64,000 nucleotides of DNA from Parascedosporium putredinis (lineage: Eukaryota > Ascomycota > Sordariomycetes > Microascales > Microascaceae), in assembly GCA_949357655.1 (NCBI GenBank), contig CASHTG010000001.1, positions 3,162,001 through 3,226,000 of the forward strand. Reading direction: 5' to 3'. This document shows, one piece after another, positions 21,589 to 32,938 of this stretch (position 1 is its first letter; every line of letters starts with the position of its first letter). The notes beneath the pieces were generated by a model. That model did no database searches. It worked only from the letters and a program-made list of their open reading frames with translations, and had not been told where the DNA came from. The position numbers were made by a program, and so were the translations under genes.

Positions 21589-24500
21589 CGCGGAATGAGA
21601 GAAGATGATGTAGAAAGCGAAAAGAAGATTTGATAGAAAAGAGCGTCCAGGGGACTCGGTAAGGGAAGGAGCGACGTCGAGGCTGAGTATGTTATACTGG
21701 AAGTGGGTTGAGTTGGGGCCCGCGGGTGTCTAATGATAGGACTTCGTCAAGAAGAGAAGAGTTGGCAAAAAGAGAGAAAGGAGTATAAGCCGACAAAAAA
21801 TGAAGCAAAGGTAAAAGAGTGTGAGATATCCAGTTGTACACAAAGGCAGCCCAAAGGTTTGGAAAGAAGGGAAAGAGAGAAGGAAGGGGGACACTAGACA
21901 TCGAGGAGGAGAGGATCTAGGTAGTGTTTAAACGAGATATGCACCGCTGTCATGCATGATACAAAATGACAGGTCGTCAACCATGGGACGGGAAGTACGA
22001 GATGGTGGCCATGGAGAATTGAAACCCTTCAAAAACGGAAGCGAATGAATTCAATTACCCGCACGAGATCTGCACGGGTGGGTGAGAAAGCGACAATCAG
22101 AGAGGGAAGGGCATGGGCATACGGACAGCCCAGCAGCCCAGCAGCCCGACAGTGGAAAGTGGAAGAAACATTTGTGGAGCGGAAGCATGAAAGAGAGAGA
22201 GCGCGTGCGCCGGCTAGGAATGGAAGGGAGAGGAGGAGGAATGGGGGCGTGGTCACAACGTTATCCATCATCCACCAAAGGGTGTTATCGAGGGTTCGGA
22301 GAGAGCAAAGACGAGAACCCAAGACGGAATGGTGAGTGTGCGACAAGGCATCAAAGGCATCCGGTGGGCTTCTTCAAGCACCTACACCCCTCCATGGTGC
22401 CCTTCTCCCCGGGAAAGACGAGTCGGGACACTGGGCGGTGACTAGGAAAAAATGCCCGAAGCCAATAAGACAAGCCGGGACTCGATGATGCGGATGGCGG
22501 ATCTTCACCACCCTCTGCCTCATACCCTCGCTCGAGGCAGTCGTTTTTGGGTTCTTCTTGACAATTGAAAGACCCGACGTTTCCTGCCGTCCCCGCAGCC
22601 TATGGGGAGCGCCGAACGCTAATACTTGACGAGACGAGATCGGCTCGTGCCGTGGGGATGGCGGGCTAGTCTATTTGCAGGACCCCTGTGGTTGGCCAGA
22701 TTCGTCAACGCCTTGAGACGTTGTGGTTCCTGCGTCTTGTTCCACACCGTCGATCATGAAAGGCTGAGGCGTTGGATGTGCACACTTTGAGTTGATCAAG
22801 GGCGCCCCCTGGCTTGGTACCCATGCCCGCACCGTTTGCCAACCTGTTCCCTTGCCACACTGGCCTACCCAAGCGAGTATCCTGTCAAGCCTGTCAAAAA
22901 AAGTATGGAAATGAGGGGGCAAAGATGTTTCGATCTGACTTTTAGGTGTGCCTGAATGAGACTTGGACATTGGAGGGAAAAAGGAACGATCAACGAAAGC
23001 GATACGCGAATTCCTACTGGGTGCTGGATGGACAAGGGAGGGGTCAGCGGGTGGTGTAGCAAAAGGTGACGCCAAGCCACTGTCAATGCGGTCTAGAAGC
23101 CCAAGGTGCCTAGTCACTGACAGCGTCCATCAATCTTCCTGTCATTCAATGATGGAGTGTTCACATGGTCCATTGTTCGAGGCATGGGCCTAAAGAACAT
23201 TCCATCAACAAGGGCCCTTGCCCTGTCTAGTCGAGTTTCCACACTCGTTCTTTTCTTTTTCTTTTCAAATGTTCTTTATGTGAAGCCCTGTGCTTGTTTT
23301 CGGCTACATCCGAGAACGTAGGAGATAAGAAGAGTTGGCGGGGGTCGCGAAGCAGTAGGGCCTGGCCAGCCACTTTGTCAACACCAGCGGCGGAGATTCA
23401 GATAGAGTTGGCACCCCCACTGACAGGCTTGGAGACTGTTTCCACCAGAGGACCCATTGTCACAATCAATATCCTCTTTCGCATTAAGTTGGACATTGCA
23501 CCACCACCACCGAGTTTGAGCTTGAGCGTGTATACTTCCCCGCAGACGACGACCAGTGTACGTCGCTGGATCTTGCCAAGGGAAAGAACCGTGGAACGAG
23601 CGAGACGAAAGTGTCGAGGAAGGGCCACTATTTACACGGTACAAAACACAGCGCTGGCGCCACCAGTACGGCATGACTGTCGCGAGGCAATGCCACACTG
23701 GAGGAGAGATAGCGTCTGGACCCGCGATTGTCACTTTCGTTTTCTTCTTCTTAGCTTTTCCTTTTCCGACAAGCCTGTTCCAGGGGCGAACATGAGTTAT
23801 GGCGATTGGCGGAGCGATCGGCTTGACTTGGCAAAGGACAGCACAGGAGTCTTATCACGTCAACTGTCAACCATTAACGCATCACCCAAACCACCAACAA
23901 CCCCTGTGCTGGCCGGTTTGAACGTCATCCATGGATCCATGTAAGTCACCTTTCCCCTTCACGTTTTCCTTCACCTTCTTTCTTCTTGGTTCCCCACACC
24001 CCGAAAGAGCCCGGCGAGATGACATGAGGAGCATGAGGATACTATTAGAAGAAGAGCGGGAGTGGGAGAGATTGCCGAGTTGCGAAGCACAAGGGGGAAC
24101 GCAGGTGAGCCAACCTAGGCTGGGATAGTCCTGGGAATGTAGCCGACCAGCCCATATGGATCTTTGATCAATTGACTGACCCATCTGGATGTGTGGGGAC
24201 CGAGTCGATAGGGTATGTGCTGGTAATAAAGGAGCGCCTACTCTTACTCGCCTTGCGCACTCTCTTCCCCAGTAGAGCAGAAGAGGAACAAGGGCTGGCC
24301 AGACCATAATCCCGGCAATCATGACATTTGCCACACTATCGAGGGTGTTCCTTGATTTTAGTTGACGTCGAATTCGCCTGCCCTTCCCTCTCACCCCCGT
24401 ATCCCTGCGTAGCGCAGCTCCCAAGTCGAGCCGTGATCAGTGTCGTTAAGAGGAGAGCAATCGACATAGTGCCAGTACCATTGAATCTTCAAGATGGACC

Positions 24501-25689
24501 GGCCGGTCAAGCTCCCCAGATTCGGACTTGGACAAAAAACATCCACCACGGGCGCTAGAGCCTGGGGAAGAGTCTTGTTTCTCTTCACCAACGCCTTTTC
24601 AACCCTGATCCCTCTTCTTCAAGTCCCCTTTCCGTCTCCTTGGATCGTCCCCAAGGCCCAGGCGCTCAGACCCTCCCATCAGACGATGTCCATTCCGTTC
24701 CACCTTCTCCTTCTACCCTGGGCCCGGACACCACACAGAAGAAGGGACCGAAGTATTCGATGTGGGAGTCGTTGGCCTTGCATGATAGGGCCCACTGGGT
24801 TTTCAGACGATTCAGGAGTCGGAATCTACTTTCATCAACTTGATCTAGCATGTCTTTTTCATCCTCGAGCGAGGCATCACAACAAAACCCTTGCCCTCTT
24901 TGGAGTGGCAGGTGGCAAGGGTCACGTCACGAGGAGTCTCTGACTAGGGTGAACTTGGTAAACGGGGGTGGAATTGGCAAGGTTCACAGCCAAGTATTCC
25001 TGCGGTCTATCAAAGAGCCGCATACAACACAGGCCCTCCTCGTCGGTAATCCATAATTCCGAAGTATGACGAGGAAGCTCCGCGGACATCAAGGTGCCAA
25101 GATGAAAAAGATTTCAAAGCTTTCAAAATTGAAGGTATAGAACTACGGTCGTTTGAGGGCTTGGGAAAGTTTGCGCGGCAAAACTAGACCAGCCAAGCGC
25201 CCCAAGAGTGTTGCATGCAATTTTTCCCCGTAATCATTGCAATCCATTGATGTAGATCCCTTGAACTAGCCAATCTTAGAGTTACAATACGTTTTACACC
25301 GCCATGATCTTGCTGTGCTTCTAGTCCATAGTGTTTAGAGCTCATCTCGGGAAAATCTTAGGAGATATTTCCCCGATCGTCCTCCTTGAGGGATAAGCCG
25401 ATGAACGGCTAGGTTGAAAGAGGAAGAAGAATGGCGAAGTTGTGGATGTACAAGCCGCCTCAGGGCGGAGGTGCTGGAAACATCTAGGAAATAACCAGTT
25501 TACCCGCACCGTTCAATGATGATAACAAGAAACCCCGGGAGCAACGCAGCAAAGAAACGCAAGAAAAATAACCAAAAGAAAAAGAGGGGAAACAAGCCAG
25601 ATAAAGCCAAAAGGGAAGGGGGAGGGTCTAAGAACGTGTCGAGTTGTATGAGGTGCGGTGTTTATGCGAGTTTCCTATGCCGCCAGGTT
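21589..25689. other. Four-kilobase spacer without a supported gene
   Basis: Open frames up to 216 codons occur (plus 23294-23944, minus 23882-24424, minus 22671-23117). They overlap on opposite strands, have no signal peptide, domain or conserved-looking motif, and are not joined by plausible introns. I treat them as chance frames in GC-rich DNA. Purine-rich stretches are present at 21600-22000 and around 25510-25630. Promoter sequence for the PAN-type gene should lie at the left end. Confidence 0.35.
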
Positions 25690-26977
25690 TCAGCAGAGGC
25701 TGGGTCTCCCGCTCCACCTGTCTCTCTTCCTAGCCTGGAGACGCTCAAATTCCTCGGGCGTCTCTGCGTACCGCTCTGGATGGGCGGTATAAGGCCCCGG
25801 CAGTCCTTCTTCCCAACCCTCCGAGTATGTTCGGCTCGGACCAGGTCGACGCGCCCGGTATGAGGGGCTACGACTTGGCGAAAGGGCAGCTTCGGTCGGT
25901 TTGTTATATTCGAAATAGATGCCCATCACAAGGAGACAGCCCTGCATGAGGGCTGTCAGGATATAGATGGACCAGGTGCTCCAGCCCTCCCAGCCAAGCC
26001 GCGTGAATAGACTGGCAGCGAACAGAAACCCACCAGGCGTCTGAATGCACATCATTGGGATGCTTAGGCTACCCACGTGCTTTAGGGTATATGTCGTACG
26101 GATTTGAGGGATATACTGAACGGCAGCAAGGGCACTGGCCATCACTCCGAGAAAATTGGCCCAGAGTGGCAGCTTCCCTGGGAGGGCGATGGTAAATACC
26201 CCAGTTATGGCGATGACGAGCAAGCCATGGACAAGGCAGCCGGCGCCCACAAGGATGGCTGTCCGCCAGTCAGGTTGCTCCTCTCCTAGCTCCTCCTCTG
26301 GGACTAGAGCTTGATCGTATCGAAAGAAGATGAGAAAAAGAACGAGACTATCGCGAGTGAAGAATACTGTTAGCAGGCAAAGAAGATCGGCAGCGGGACG
26401 GGTACAGAAGGGCCCGTGATGCGAGAGAAAAAGAAGAAGAGGGTGGTTTGCAGAGCAAGCATCCGGGCGTTGTTGGGTCAGGAGGGAGGGGGATCCGTTT
26501 GAGCTCACATTAGCGAGAAGCAGATCCACTGCACACCCAATTGTGCAATACCAAGGAGGCCGGCCAAGCATTCGAATGTTTCAACCTGCTTGCAGCACGC
26601 TATATCTTGCCGCGAGGGCTCTACCGTGAGAATTGCCGCAAATCCAGACGTGGCCGATGTCGTTCCTAAAAGGACAAAGAGGGGGAGATTCCCTCGGAGG
26701 TTCTTCGCGACACGATCCGATAATGCTGAGGTAGGTACGAGACGACGAGCCCGAGGAGGATGATTCTATTTCTTGCATTAGCCTCTTCTTGGACGTGTGA
26801 GTCAATAGGACGCAGTGGAAAAAAAAAAAGATCTAAAAAGGAGGACAACGGGCGGGCATTGCACAGAGTGCGCGTACATGGAGACAACGAGATTGACATA
26901 GTTTGGGTCCCTCATCTTGGAGCACCTATCGTCGATCCCAAAAGGGCACGCTCCATCGTCGGGGTTTGTGAAGCCAT
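25690..26977 (-). CDS. PQ-loop repeat seven-helix membrane protein
   Basis: PQ-loop proteins are seven-helix transporters of the cystinosin/Ypq (MtN3-like) superfamily, often in vacuolar or endomembranes. Exons: 26878-26977, 26509-26765 and 25690-26347, giving 338 residues. The N-terminus is MASQTPDDGACPFGIDD. The first PQ motif is SYLPQHYRIVSRRTSEGISP, the second QYIPQIRTTYTLKHVGSLSI. Between them are GFAAILTV, LAGLLGIAQLGVQWICF and a hydrophobic LVLFLIFF. Later segments include AILVGAGCLVHGLLVIAITG and a last helix ending in GIYFEYNK. The C-terminal tail is Arg/Pro-rich, cytosolic and probably disordered. Introns are 112 and 161 nt. Two missing bases are inferred, near 26961 just after the start and near 26680 in SPSFVLLG. 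It is divergent from the WD40 gene. The substrate is unknown; amino acids are known substrates for relatives. Confidence 0.87.
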
Positions 26978-28121
26978 CTTTCCCCAAGTGGCCTTGGACC
27001 CCGCGAATCCAGGAATTATGGATACGGTCGCGGTCGTTTGGGAAATGTCTTCGGATACGATCGCAGGACGTTGATGACAGGAATGGTGGGCGGGGTCGGG
27101 GTGACGAACAGCGCGGCTGGTCCGTCAATGCAAGGCGAAGCCCAGGGTTGGCGCAGCTTTGGGGCAACAAAGGTCTCTGGTTAAGGGCACACACTATATC
27201 CGGGCGAGCGTGTGTGTTCCGCTTGTCTGCTGTACGAAAAAAATTACTCTCTCCTCTCCAATCGCCTGGGGTCGAGTCGGCCGTCGTCACGGGCGTTAAT
27301 TGATGTTGATGATGAAGAATTGCTTGGGCCTCGTCGATGACGCTGCACCAGGCTAGGCTGAAGACGATGGGGCAAGGTTGACGAGCTGACGAAGAACCAG
27401 CTGGGAGTGCCTGCCCTTTACACCGACCGATTGCCTGGCGTCAGCACACGGTGACAACGTCAGAGCCAGCCAACCAGCCTATGACAGTGCGTGTTTGGCG
27501 CAGGTGATGGGACAGGAGCTCCGCTTGACCCACTGATGCTGCCACCTCCTCCAAGGTACAGGCCCATTGCACGTGTTGTCTTCAAACCCAGCCTGGAGCC
27601 GTCTCTGGACCGTGGACCGACCCACCGTTGGGGCTGCGGCTAGAATGCTTGCGCTGAGGACCGCCACAGTATTTTGATTCACCTCAATGCCACGCCACAC
27701 CTTTTGAACTGCTCCATTCAATTGTAATCATCGACCTCTCCCTCCCCAACACCTAGTAACAAACAATTTCGATAGGGACTAGCAGGGACCGAGAGGGACG
27801 GACATCTTGCGAAAACTGCTCCCTCAATATCTTCTTGGGCTATATTCACATTTTATCTCTTTCGCCTTGGTTTTCGGAATTGAAGTCATCCTGAGTCCAG
27901 GTTGGCGAAGTCCAACCGCGGCTATTCGCTGAGGATTCTAGACTGGCGATTGCCTGATAGCCATAAATTGCTTTGTGATGTCTCGCTTGATCAAGGGGAT
28001 TTATATCTACTACGACTCGGCATCACGGGTGCTTAGATGAAAGCTTGAATCCCTCAGCCTTTGCCTTCCCAAAACTCGTATCGTCAGTGCCTGCCTCACG
28101 ATCTTGCCCCCAGGCGCAAAC
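26978..28121. other. Divergent intergenic region
   Basis: About 1.1 kb between the PQ-loop and WD40 gene starts; it should carry both promoters. Only short open frames were seen. Confidence 0.4.
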
Positions 28122-29469
28122 ATGGCAGATGACTTCGCCGGGGAGTCCAATCCTCAAAAGCCCTATGTCTTCGTGACGGTGAGCAGTCCGAGTTGTATCC
28201 TCGCTTGCTCGCGTCTACAAACCCGGTAGACTGCAACACATTTCCCCCAGGACAGCCCACAAACCCCCACCACAATCACAGGCCCCCAGCTGTTCCGGAC
28301 AGCTCAGTTCTCCGCGGACGGAACTTCGCTCATAACATCGAGCTGGGACCACACTCTCTCGACATATGTGCTTCCCCAGTCTCTACTCCAGGAAGGCGCA
28401 TCGTGTCAATATCTAGTCTCTCACGGTAACACAAAGCTTCAGGCGCCTATCCGCTCTCTAGCTCCGAACCCAGACTTTTCTCTTGCTGAGCCCTCTACTC
28501 AGTCAGTCCTCGTCGCCACCAACGACCACCCCATCCAACTCCATCATCTCTTCCCTCACGAGCCAAACCAGTCCAAGATCGCTTCGTATAAGCTCATCAA
28601 CAGCCAGACCGAGGCGTATATAGCTCCAAACTCGTTGCTTTGGCCGAGTTCCCGCTCCGTGTTCCTCTGCGGGTCAACTAATCGTCTTGATGTGTTCGAC
28701 CTCACGCGTGAAGGCGAGGATGGCCATTACATGACGTTGCAGACCATTCCTCGTGAGCATCGCTCCGCAAGGGGGCGTCCTATGCATGGGTGGAAAGGTA
28801 CCATATCGGCCCTTGCCGCGTCCCCGGACTGCTCCGGGGCCAAATGATTGCTGCCGGTTCTTGGAACCGCTGGGTTGCCCTCTACGACTACTTTCGAGCC
28901 CTGCTCCAGTCTCTCACTGGTGCTTGTCAGATGCGCAGGATCCAGAAACTGGCACCTCGCCGGTCGGCAGTGGCATCGTCCAGGCCCTATGGAGCCCTTG
29001 CGGTCGTTATCTCGCCCTTAACGAGCGCAACTCGGATGGCCTAATCATCTACGACATCAGGCAGGGCTCTAGGCTTCTCAAGATCTTGGGTCCTCGGCAA
29101 GCATCCACGCAGATGAGGCTTGGCTGCGATCTCTTTGCGTCTACTCCGGAAGCATCGGGGGTAGGTGAGTTCGAAGTCTGGGGAGGCACTCTTGACGGTA
29201 TTGTTAAGATGTGGAATAATGCCGGCTGCTCACCGGATGACGCGCCTTTGAAAGCGCGTGGCTGGAAAGCCCACGACGCACCCGTGACCAACACCGCACT
29301 TCATCCTTCGGGCTCCGTCATCGTCACGACCGCGGGCACCTGGGGTCCGCCCACGGAATCAGCGCTGGATTCCAAGCTCGGGCACCGCGATCGGAATGGA
29401 GTTCCACAGATACCGCATTGTAATTTAACTGAAGATGTAAGCCTGCGTATCTGGGAATGTACTCTATGA
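28122..29469 (+). CDS. WD40 protein of the Swt21/TCAB1 (WDR79) family
   Basis: In animals TCAB1/WDR79 escorts CAB-box RNAs, including telomerase RNA, to Cajal bodies; the yeast relative Swt21 acts in pre-mRNA splicing. Exons 28122-28178 and 28251-29469 (intron 72 nt) give 425 residues. The short first exon encodes MADDFAGESNPQKPYVFVT. Visible repeats are FRTAQFSADGTSLITSSWDH, PNSLLWPSSRSVFLCGSTN, GTISALAASPDCSG with GQMIAAGSWN, IVQALWSPCGRYLALNERNS, FEVWGGTLDGIVKMW and VTNTALHPSGSVIVTTAGTW, ending RIWECTL. The pattern of ALWSPCGRYL and HPSGSVI is the family signature. Two one-base gaps (G run at 28836, T run at 28892) split it into three frames as given. Whether this fungal copy serves telomerase or splicing cannot be told from sequence. 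Confidence 0.86.
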
Positions 29470-30082
29470 GCTGTCCCTGGCTTTTTATGTGTCGAGCCAC
29501 CTACAAATGAAGCCCGAACTTTTACATGCACCAGACTTTGCTGCATCTCTCCCTTGGATAGGTTCTTCCACCAACTACCGATACCCTCTACATATCAACT
29601 CAGATATCAGAATTGTTCCGATTTCGATGCCCGCAAGTCCAACTAGTGCCCGCCTAGATGGCGATGATCCAGCCCGCCGCCCTCGCTCACCTGGATCAGT
29701 TGAACTAGCTCATCCTCCGTAGGCCTCTTTCGCCCTACTAACTTGAATTTGAATCTCAACGATATCAAGACCTCCATGAGACAGTAATTTTCCCCAACTA
29801 GACCCCTCCAAGGTTAAGAACTAGGCCGCAGGACACAGCCTGCCTGCTTGGAATTTCGACCTCAAGAACATCACTTCACCTAGCTAGATTTCAATTCCTG
29901 CATGGGGTGTGGTGAACACTAAACCATATATCTAAGACGCTTGTGAGTGAGAGAGCGTCCGCCAATATCTCCATATCGCCCGCCATTCCATCGAGACCTC
30001 AAGTGCAGTGGGCCGATAAGGGAAAAAGTTCGCCGTGCTAGGGTCCGGGATACGGGCAAGGGCAGTAGTAGTATGTTAAAGA
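29470..30082. other. Convergent intergenic region
   Basis: 3' flanks of two converging genes. No gene, repeat or clear terminator was seen. Confidence 0.4.
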
Positions 30083-32279
30083 TCAAAACCCCAAGGTCGA
30101 AATCTTAATGAGGGCTATGTCTTTTATATCTGCACCTGTCAAACCGCGCGAGTAACAAGCGGTATGCACCATGCCAGCCAACCGTAGGAATGCCTTCAAA
30201 GTGTCAAGCCCAATCGTGATGGAGACGATGCTTGCTCCTACGCGCTTCCCCGAGGGTTGACTAAGGACGGGTATGGTGGGATCGACACGTAGTCCCCTAC
30301 CCTCTATTCCTACGATATGGAGCTCGGGTGAGTTTAAGCATGCCTGCTTCCAAGAGTTCCTGGCCCAGTCGCGGTTCCTCCTTTGAACACTTTGTTGGGC
30401 GCATTGCATCGTAGGTAGCTTGCGAGTAGTCCCCCGATCGCTGGCTCATCGTCAAGAAAAATACCTTGAACCTTCCCGCCCTCTATACGCGCTCTTGATT
30501 CGGCGATAACGTCCTTCTTTAATCGCTTAAAGGCAATTTCAGAAATTATGTCCCCAGTTAATCCCCTTTTGGAGCCGAGGGCGGTATTTAGATTTGGTCG
30601 TAGCGAGGGGCACTGTTGTGCTGATTGCACTAGACACCCTATCTCCCCTATGTCGTCCCACGAGGCGTTCGTAATATGAGAAGTCTTATAAGCGTCAATA
30701 GTGTGCGAAAGCAAGTCAAAATCCTTATAGATGATAGCGGCATTTGCACTTTCTTGGCCCATCGAGATATCGTCCTGAAAGGATGGCTGAGATACATCAT
30801 TCGCGAATGGGTTCCATAGTAGAATCCTTTCCCGGTTATGTCCTATTAGAAACGCCCAAGATGTGAGAGCTAAACTTCTGTTTTCGTGTTGACTCAACCC
30901 CTCCATTACCTCTGTGAGGCCCTTGTGTTGGTAGGGTGAGATGCTGAAGTCCAAGACTGGAATCGGAACCCTCCTTCGACCTCTCCCTTCATCAAGATTC
31001 TCCTGTTCAACCCTTCTCGAAGCAAAGATTCCAGTCTCGCACAAATCTTGTATAAGCTTATCGTCGCACGTAGTAATGTGTTCTGTATTCAGGGTAGCAG
31101 CGACAGACTTAGTGCGTACGGCTTGTTTGAGGTCGGGAGCACGCTCGAGAGCAAAAGTGGTTGGCAAAGAAGATGGTTCCCTAAAGGAAACGCGCTTGTC
31201 TATTGTCAACGGGACTTCCACCTTGAGATTGGATATCTCGCCCGCTACAGCTTCGAGGACAAGGTCATCTTGTGGCCATTCAAGAAGGTGCCTCACGTCT
31301 CTATCATCCAAGCTCATATCCCTCTGCTCTTCGGCACCCAAGAGACACTGTTCGGCGGCCTCAAGATCCTCGTCGATAAGGCTCAATGGATCAGAACAAC
31401 ACTCAATCTTGCATGAGTCATTGTCCGGTACGAACAACCTCACGTCTGGAGAGGGTGCCAAAAGCGGAGGAGTGAGAGAAGGTTTCTGGATCCCGACCAA
31501 GTTGAGTATTTGCCCCTAGCAACTCCTCGCCATCGATCACATACCTTTGATAGCTGGGGCACCCAGTCCTCAAGGTGCAACAACCTAGAGATCGCCCTGG
31601 CCTCTCGGAGGCGTGCTTTCGACTCATCCCCACATGCATCATCGATATGGAGCGCTTCAGCACCGTACAAATGGTCTATCATCTCCGAACTTAAATCCTT
31701 ATCAAGACGGCTTCGTAACTGCTCCGCGCAGGCTGGAAACGAGATACCCTCATCCCGTGCCTCGTCAAGAGGTGCCAGGGGCAAAATCATGCGTCTCCAG
31801 CACACTTCCCTCTTCTGCGAGATTCTAGTTGCCTCACTAGATATGGTTAAAAAGGTGTCGTCCGCTTGGATTGGCAACTCTAATGAGGGGCTTGGAATCT
31901 CTTGCTTCCTCTGGTTGACAAAAGGCCCGTCAGTCCAGTATACGTTCAATGATGATTCTTCTTCAGAAAGGCTAAGCCGTCTGTCTGGCTCAAGGATGGT
32001 GTCTTCGAGATTTGCAGGCGACGGTGACAGTTTTCTAAGACATGTTTCGTCCAGAATAGTGCTTCCGCAATCTTGGGAGAGCTTCCTCATGACATCCATT
32101 AACCTCTGATCGACCACCTCATTGAATGCTATGGCTAGGGAGTTCTGTCGAGCATATTCATGGGACAGGGTGATATTGGCGTGTTCGAAACCCGCCCGAG
32201 TTTGGAGGTCATTGGCCCCTTTCTGAGTGCTAATAAGCCTCTCGAAGGCCCGAGACTCGTGGCTTGGCTCTAGGTCCAT
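30083..32279 (-). CDS. Unrecognised 712-residue protein, divergent from DDB1
   Basis: I do not recognise the family. Exons 31545-32279 and 30083-31485, with a 59-nt intron (GTATGT to TCCAG). One missing base near 30385 joins the last 100 residues; without it the frame stops at 30334. The N-terminus MDLEPSHESRAFERLIST leads into a largely acidic, helical region rich in Glu, Leu and Ser. Near residues 130-165 there is a short WTDGPF-containing stretch. The C-terminal third, with WAFLIGHNRERILLWNPF and SIVSITIGLDTLKAFLRLAG, looks globular. There is no signal peptide or membrane helix, so it is probably nuclear or cytosolic. The head-to-head spacing to DDB1 is about 660 bp. Fast-evolving meiotic or repair factors (for example the Zip2/SHOC1 group, whose members carry degenerate XPF-like domains) can look like this, but I see no diagnostic motif and offer it only as something to test. 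Confidence 0.62.
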
Positions 32280-32938
32280 TCTGACAATTCACTCTGTCAA
32301 GACATATATCTGCTTGGAATAATTCTCCTCTGGCTTTGAAGAGGTGGATAATAATGGATCAATATTGGATCCATTGAATTCTTTCTACATGTATATAGTG
32401 GAAACAATAGAGTTCTCAAAGGCTTGCTCTAGAGGAGGAATGTGGAAGTAACGACTGAGGAAGCCATAGTGGGTAATGGATCAATTAAACTTGGGAAAGT
32501 ACGGCCTTGCTAGTCTAGCTGAGGATGTATACTATCGATTGGAAAGAACTTTTTGTCTAGATGAAGGTGTAATGGAGAATTTCGAGGAGCATATTGGTCT
32601 GTTCATGCGGCTTTCAATAAGGTGGGTTCTGTTTTTCTCCAAGAGTGCAGGGCGCGAGTGCGTCGCTTGGCTCATATTGCATTATCGAGGCTATTAACCC
32701 CGAAGTGATGTGACGTCGAAGCTTAGCTCCGCGACGCGGGACATTGGATTATTATTCAGACTCGTCGACGACCTGCCCCTCTTGTCGCTGGGATCTCTCC
32801 AAGTCCCCAAGATCGCCCTTCACCTTGCTCGCTCTTTGAAGGAGAAATTCTTCTAATACACCCGTAGAAGGTCTCCTCGATTTGATCACCCCTTGTTTTC
32901 GGTCTCATGATCCAACCCCAGCAACCTCGTCTGACAAG
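32280..32938. other. Divergent promoter region between the orphan gene and DDB1
   Basis: AT-richer than the flanking genes. A 73-codon plus-strand frame at 32476-32697 is present but has no recognisable features and probably lies in the DDB1 upstream region. Confidence 0.4.

Noticed and set aside
23294..24424. Overlapping 216-codon (plus) and 180-codon (minus) frames
   Set aside because: Neither shows recognisable motifs, and joining them with neighbouring frames by introns or one-base additions gave nothing family-like.
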